Below, piece after piece: positions 20,981-25,109 of a stretch of 25,109 bases of DNA (positions are counted from its first letter, which is position 1; every line of letters starts with the position of its first letter). The notes beneath the pieces are model-generated. The model ran no database searches, was not told where the DNA came from, and saw only the letters and a program-made list of their open reading frames with translations. The stretch lies in the NCBI GenBank assembly GCA_039915945.1, contig JBDSMH010000024.1, positions 1 to 25,109 on the forward strand, written 5' to 3'. The DNA is from DATLFA01 sp039915945 (GTDB lineage: Bacteria; Actinomycetota; Acidimicrobiia; Acidimicrobiales; WLNW01). The translations under genes were made by a program, and so were the position numbers.

Positions 20981-23553
20981 GACGAGGTGAGCAGCGAGCT
21001 CTGCGGTAGCAGATGGACGAAGCGGTCGGCATCGATGGCATCGGCCGTGCGACAGAGCAGCTCGACCATACGCGTGAGGAAGTAGTCGAGGTCGGGTCGT
21101 GTTCCGTCTTCGCGCGGCCGGCTGAGCGATGCAGTGTCGGCGAGTTGCAGCGCGGTCGACGTCTCGAGCACCAACCGTTCGGGCTCGCTCAACGCGGCGC
21201 CGCGACGCAACTTCGGCATGCGTCGCACGTCGTTGGCGAGTTGATCGAGTTGGTAGGCGAGCGAGCGCGGATTGTCGACATCCATCACGAGGAGATCGAG
21301 CAATGTCTCGAGTTGCGCATGCGATCGGTAGCGCCGGCGGTACGTGATGATGCTCTCGGCCGCGATGAGCACCGACTCGAGCAAGAGGCTGTCGGTGGCG
21401 GTGCTGCGCTCGACGGTGACGGTTGCCCGCAACAACGCGGTGAGCTGCAACCCGCGTTCGATTCGCCGACCAGCGTCCATGAAGCGCCATCCCGGATCGC
21501 GCACCATGCTCTCGGCGGCGAGGCCGGACAGGACCAGCAGATTCTGCATGATCCGGCCCAATGTGAGCTGCACGACCATCGGATGTTCGGGATCCGACAT
21601 GCGGAGGTCGCGAATCTCGCGGTCGAGCGTGCCCACCGCCAGCCACGTGTCGCTCGACAACTGGTCGCGCACGGCGTGCGCCGCGCCGAGCAGATGGCGC
21701 ACGGCATGAGCGAGCGTGCCGGGGCGGGTCTCGTCGACTACCAGCGCGAAGAGTTCCGCGCCCGGTGCGTTGTGGCGTTCGGATTCGCCGTCACCCACGA
21801 AGCCGGGATATGTGGAGCTGACCCGCGTGAGCGCGGCGAGCAAGACGCGCAAGCTTTCGGTGCCCGCGGGGTTGGCGCCGCGTTGGAAGTCGTTGCGCCG
21901 GTCGTGCACCGCCCGCAGCAAGCGGGCCATCGCTTCGGCCCGCTCGGCGTAGCGGCCGAGCCAGAACAAATTCTCGGCAGCACGCGACGACATGGATGCT
22001 TCGGGATCGATGGCAGCGACGGGAGGGCCGGCGGTGAGCCAGAAACCCGAGAGCTTTTCGGGCTCCGACGCCAGCACCCAGGTGTCCTTGCTAATGGCGC
22101 CCGCTTGGTTGGAGATGCGGACGCTGCCATTCAGCGCCGAATCGCTGCCGGCAACGCGGGTCAACCCGCCGGGCATGGCGGTGTAGGAATCGAGGCGGGC
22201 CACTGCAAACGCTCGCAGTACGGTGCGCCGCGCCTCGAGCCCGCCCGTGGTCAGTGTGGGCGCCGACGCGAGCGCGATCGTCTCCTGGCCGACCCAGCCG
22301 GCGGGATGCGCCTCGATGCGGCGGCGTAGATCGTCGCGCTCGTCGTGCGTGAGCTCCCACGGGAACACCGACGTCGCGCCGACGTTGCGCACGATCGGCT
22401 TGATCACCAACTCGTCGAGGTGGGCGAGGACGTGACGGCGCCCGTCTTCGTCACCGCACCACCACGTGGGCACCGACGGCAACAACAACGATTGACCGAG
22501 GAGTTGCTCGGCGAGGCGGGGGAGATACGGCATGAGGCCGGGGTTCTCGAGCACGCCGCTGCCGAGCGTGTTGACGATCGAGACGCCACCGAGGCGGGCG
22601 GCCTCGACGAGGCCCGGCACGCCGAGGCGCGAGTCGGCGCGCAGTTCGAGCGGGTCGCAGAACCACGCATCGGTGCGCCGCAAGATCACGTCGACGCGCT
22701 CGAGTCGACCAAGTGAACGCAACCAGACGCGACCGTCGCGCACCGTGAGGTCGGACGACTCGACGAGCGTGTAGCCGAGGTAGGACGCGAGATAGGCGTG
22801 CTCGAACGCGGTCTCGCTCCACGGGCCGGGGCTCAACAACACGATGCGAGGATCGTCGGTGCCGGGCGGTGCCGATTCCTGCAGCGATGCCCGCAGCATG
22901 CGGAAGAACGGTGCGAGCCGGTGGACCTGAGAGTCGCGGTACAAGCTCGGCAACACGCGCGAGACGACCAACCGATTTTCGAGGGCGTAGCCGGCTCCCG
23001 ACGGTGATTGCGTGTGATCGGCGAGCACCGTGCACCGGCCGTCGCCATCGCGCGCAAGGTCTACGGCGGTGGTGAAGAGTTGCTGAGCGCCAGGCAGGCG
23101 GATCTGATCGCAAGCGCGGAAGAAGCCGGGATGCGACAGAACCAACTCCGCCGGCAACAGACCGCGGCGCAACAGCTGACGGGGCCCGTACAAGTCGGCG
23201 AGGACGAAGTTGAGCAGTTCGGCTCGCTGGATCACGCCGCGTTCGATGCCGGCCCACTCGTCGCTGGCGAGTAACACGGGTACGGGGTCGAGACCCCACG
23301 GCGCGATGGTCGGGGCCGTCGTGGTCGTCGCGGGATCGCCGCCGTAGATGTTGTACGTGACACCGTCGTCATCGAGCAGTCGGAACGCTTCGGAGCGCCG
23401 GTCGAGTAACTCGCGCAGGCCCAGTGTCTCGATGACCCGCCCGGCGTGCGCCCAGTGCTCGCGAAGTCGCCCATCGGCGGTGAGCATCTCGTCGTACGCG
23501 CCGACGGGCGGGCGATACGACGTAAGGAGGTCGGGTGGGGGGCTGATGGTCAT
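20977..23553 (-). CDS. Circularly permuted ATP-grasp fused to alpha-E (DUF403) domain
   Basis: An 858-aa fusion. Residues about 15-515 are a type 2 circularly permuted ATP-grasp (COG2308), with TYNIYGGD at 66-73, VLLSPGPWSETAFEHAYLA around 238-256, the lysine-bearing strand ELVIKPIVRNVG (K385), VGQETIALASAPT from 421 and YTAMPGGLTRVA from 457. Residues 521-850 are the all-helical alpha-E domain (COG2307), starting MSSRAAENLFWLGRYAERAE. In many genomes these are two adjacent genes; here they are one. ATP-grasp amidoligases of this group are predicted to form amide bonds in short peptides or on protein ends; no substrate is established. ATG 23553 is the start and no ribosome site is obvious. 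The stop overlaps the transglutaminase start (ATGA); the DUF2126 gene ends 13 nt upstream. Confidence 0.93.
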   Translation of the reverse strand: MTISPPPDLLTSYRPPVGAYDEMLTADGRLREHWAHAGRVIETLGLRELLDRRSEAFRLLDDDGVTYNIYGGDPATTTTAPTIAPWGLDPVPVLLASDEWAGIERGVIQRAELLNFVLADLYGPRQLLRRGLLPAELVLSHPGFFRACDQIRLPGAQQLFTTAVDLARDGDGRCTVLADHTQSPSGAGYALENRLVVSRVLPSLYRDSQVHRLAPFFRMLRASLQESAPPGTDDPRIVLLSPGPWSETAFEHAYLASYLGYTLVESSDLTVRDGRVWLRSLGRLERVDVILRRTDAWFCDPLELRADSRLGVPGLVEAARLGGVSIVNTLGSGVLENPGLMPYLPRLAEQLLGQSLLLPSVPTWWCGDEDGRRHVLAHLDELVIKPIVRNVGATSVFPWELTHDERDDLRRRIEAHPAGWVGQETIALASAPTLTTGGLEARRTVLRAFAVARLDSYTAMPGGLTRVAGSDSALNGSVRISNQAGAISKDTWVLASEPEKLSGFWLTAGPPVAAIDPEASMSSRAAENLFWLGRYAERAEAMARLLRAVHDRRNDFQRGANPAGTESLRVLLAALTRVSSTYPGFVGDGESERHNAPGAELFALVVDETRPGTLAHAVRHLLGAAHAVRDQLSSDTWLAVGTLDREIRDLRMSDPEHPMVVQLTLGRIMQNLLVLSGLAAESMVRDPGWRFMDAGRRIERGLQLTALLRATVTVERSTATDSLLLESVLIAAESIITYRRRYRSHAQLETLLDLLVMDVDNPRSLAYQLDQLANDVRRMPKLRRGAALSEPERLVLETSTALQLADTASLSRPREDGTRPDLDYFLTRMVELLCRTADAIDADRFVHLLPQSSLLTSS

Positions 23554-23566
23554 GAGATGGGCACGA

Positions 23567-25109
23567 TCAGCGCGATCGCGGCCCGGAGTGTCCCCGTGGC
23601 ACCGGAGTGCGCCGCAGATCCAACGTCCGAGGGTACTCCAGGCTTTGGCCGCCGAGGTCCCCTCCGGCGAGGCTCGTGGCGCCCAGCGCGCCGATATCGA
23701 CTGGTCCCGGCGTGTGCCCGGCGGCGGAAAAACGGCTGGCCCGGCGAGCTTCGGCCTCGTTGGCGTTGACGGGGAACCGGTCGTAGGAACGGCCGCCAGG
23801 GTGACTCACGTGATAGGTGCAACCACCGAGTGAGCGGCCGCTCCACCGGTCGACGAGATCGAACACGAGCGGGACATGGACACCGATCGTGGGGTGCAAC
23901 GCCGACGACGCGCTCCAGGCGCGGTAGCGCACACCGGCGACGAAGTTGCCCGGAGTGCCCGTGGCGTGCAGCGGGACAGGCACGCCGTTGCACGTGACCA
24001 CGTAGCGGTCTGGTGTGAGACCGTCCACGCGTATCTGGAGCCGCTCGATCGACGAGTCGACATAGCGGGCGGTGCCGGTCGATGTCACTTCTTCACCGAG
24101 CACCGACCACGGTTCGATCGCGGCACGCAATTCGAGCGCGACGCCGGCGACATCGACGGTACCGATACGAGGGAAACGGAATTCGAAGAACGGCTCGAGC
24201 CACGCGAGGTCGAACGCGAACCCGTGACGGTTGAGGTCGTCCACGACTTCCGCGATGTCGGCCATGGCGTACCACGGCAGGAGGAAGCGGTCGTGCAGTT
24301 CGGTGCCCCAGCGCACGAGTGAGCCGCTGTACGGCTGTGCCCAAAAACGAGCGACGAGCGCCCGCACCAACAGATTCTGCACGAGTGCCATACGCGGATG
24401 CGGCGGCATCTCGAAGCCGCGCAACTCGAGCAGACCGAGGCGACCGCGTTCGGAGTCGGGGCTGAACAACTTGTCGATGCACAGCTCGGACCGGTGCGTG
24501 TTGCCCGTGACGTCGACGAGCAGATGACGGAAGATGCGATCGACGAGCCACGGCGGAGTCGCGGTCTCGGGATGCTCCGCCGCCCACCGATCGAGTTCGG
24601 CGAACGCGATCTCCAGTTCGTAGAGCCGCTCGTGACGACCTTCGTCGACTCGGGGCGCCTGGCTCGTGGGCCCGATGAACCGTCCGGAGAACAGATACGA
24701 CAACGACGGGTGGTGCTGCCAAAACGTGATGAGGCTGCGAAGGAGATCGGGCCGGCGCAACAACGGACTGTCGGCCGGTGTCGGACCGCCGAGTGTCAGG
24801 TGGTTGCCCCCACCGGTGCCGGCGTGGGTGCCGTCGAGATGGAACGTTTCGGTACCAAGCCGCGTCTCGCGAGCATCGGCATGCACACCGGTGGTGATGT
24901 CGACGAGTTCTGACCACGATGACGCCGGATGGATGTTGACCTCGAGCACGCCGGGGTCGGGCGTGACGACGAGCTTTACGAGTCGAGGGTCGTTGGGCGG
25001 CAGGTAGCCCTCGATGACGATCGGCCGTCCGATCGCAGCCGCTGCTTGCTCGACCGCCGTAAGGAGATCGACGGCGTGTTCGAGGTGCTCGACCGGTGGC
25101 AGGAACACG
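23567..25109 (-). CDS. DUF2126 protein, C-terminal part (N-terminus beyond window)
   Basis: 513 codons of a protein that enters from the right edge; full-length relatives (COG4196) have about 1100 residues with an N-terminal transglutaminase-like domain, not visible here. The visible part is DUF2126: EVNIHPASSWSELVDITT, HAGTGGGNHLTLGGPTPADS, QHHPSLSYLFSGRFIGPTSQ, then ELRGFEMPPHPRMALVQNLL and YHVSHPGGRSYDRFPVNANE. These are strongly conserved family motifs; the EVN and HAGTGGGNH elements recall amidoligase-type active sites, but a reaction has not been shown. The codon at the window edge is not the start. It is the first gene of the cluster and ends 13 nt before the ATP-grasp/alpha-E gene. 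Confidence 0.92.
   Translation of the reverse strand, partial: VFLPPVEHLEHAVDLLTAVEQAAAAIGRPIVIEGYLPPNDPRLVKLVVTPDPGVLEVNIHPASSWSELVDITTGVHADARETRLGTETFHLDGTHAGTGGGNHLTLGGPTPADSPLLRRPDLLRSLITFWQHHPSLSYLFSGRFIGPTSQAPRVDEGRHERLYELEIAFAELDRWAAEHPETATPPWLVDRIFRHLLVDVTGNTHRSELCIDKLFSPDSERGRLGLLELRGFEMPPHPRMALVQNLLVRALVARFWAQPYSGSLVRWGTELHDRFLLPWYAMADIAEVVDDLNRHGFAFDLAWLEPFFEFRFPRIGTVDVAGVALELRAAIEPWSVLGEEVTSTGTARYVDSSIERLQIRVDGLTPDRYVVTCNGVPVPLHATGTPGNFVAGVRYRAWSASSALHPTIGVHVPLVFDLVDRWSGRSLGGCTYHVSHPGGRSYDRFPVNANEAEARRASRFSAAGHTPGPVDIGALGATSLAGGDLGGQSLEYPRTLDLRRTPVPRGHSGPRSR

Noticed and set aside
1..25109. Mobile-element origin of the Wadjet region, CRISPR arrays, tRNA genes or attachment sites
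   Set aside because: No integrase, transposase, regularly spaced repeats, tRNA-like cloverleaf or flanking direct repeats were found by eye; base composition around the jet genes does not differ visibly from its neighbours.

Overview
High-GC bacterial DNA, most likely from an actinobacterium. The pointers are a DUF222-type protein at the left edge, frequent GTG starts, overlapping ATGA/GTGA/TTGA junctions, and several starts that sit 6-7 nt behind a TANNNT -10 box, as in leaderless actinobacterial mRNAs. An uncultured Acidimicrobiia-like lineage would fit, but that is inference. No tRNA, rRNA, CRISPR array, insertion sequence or phage gene was recognised.

Region 1 (1-6.1 kb): a truncated DUF222/13E12 protein (minus strand); a plus-strand run of amidohydrolase_2, a ~640-aa protein of unknown function with a C-terminal helix-turn-helix, and a KynB-like cyclase-family protein; a convergent ChaB + Rho_N-like protein; then two adjacent 2-oxoglutarate/Fe(II) dioxygenases, a PF09859-type oxygenase and AlkB. 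Region 2 (6.2-7.5 kb): a decayed CocE/NonD hydrolase with two internal deletions and frameshifts.

Region 3 (7.5-14.2 kb, minus strand): a complete type I Wadjet anti-plasmid system, jetA-jetB-jetC-jetD. Its four genes lie within 1 nt of each other or overlap by 4 nt, and the SMC-like ATPase and TOPRIM nuclease keep their catalytic motifs. jetA appears to have its own leaderless promoter.

Region 4 (14.26-16.9 kb, minus strand): an SRPBCC protein, an ABM-like monooxygenase fold protein, and a 603-aa regulator that joins an N-terminal GAF-like region, a GGDEF diguanylate cyclase with I-site, a CarH-like cobalamin module (Wx9EH plus DxHxxA) and a C-terminal helical domain. This looks like a cobalamin-sensing, possibly light-sensing, c-di-GMP synthase and is the least ordinary protein here. 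It lies directly upstream of, and co-directional with, the Wadjet genes.

Region 5 (16.9-19.2 kb): degenerate gene fragments (SCP2-like, minus strand; MFS-like, plus strand), a PIG-L deacetylase that may have lost a short internal segment, and a divergent azlC-azlD branched-chain amino-acid exporter pair. Region 6 (19.3 kb to the end, minus strand): a conserved four-gene cluster of a DUF2126 protein (cut by the window end), a circularly permuted ATP-grasp/alpha-E fusion and two transglutaminase-like proteins. This is a predicted peptide-synthesis or peptide-modification pathway; one of its transglutaminases has Cys where the catalytic His is expected.
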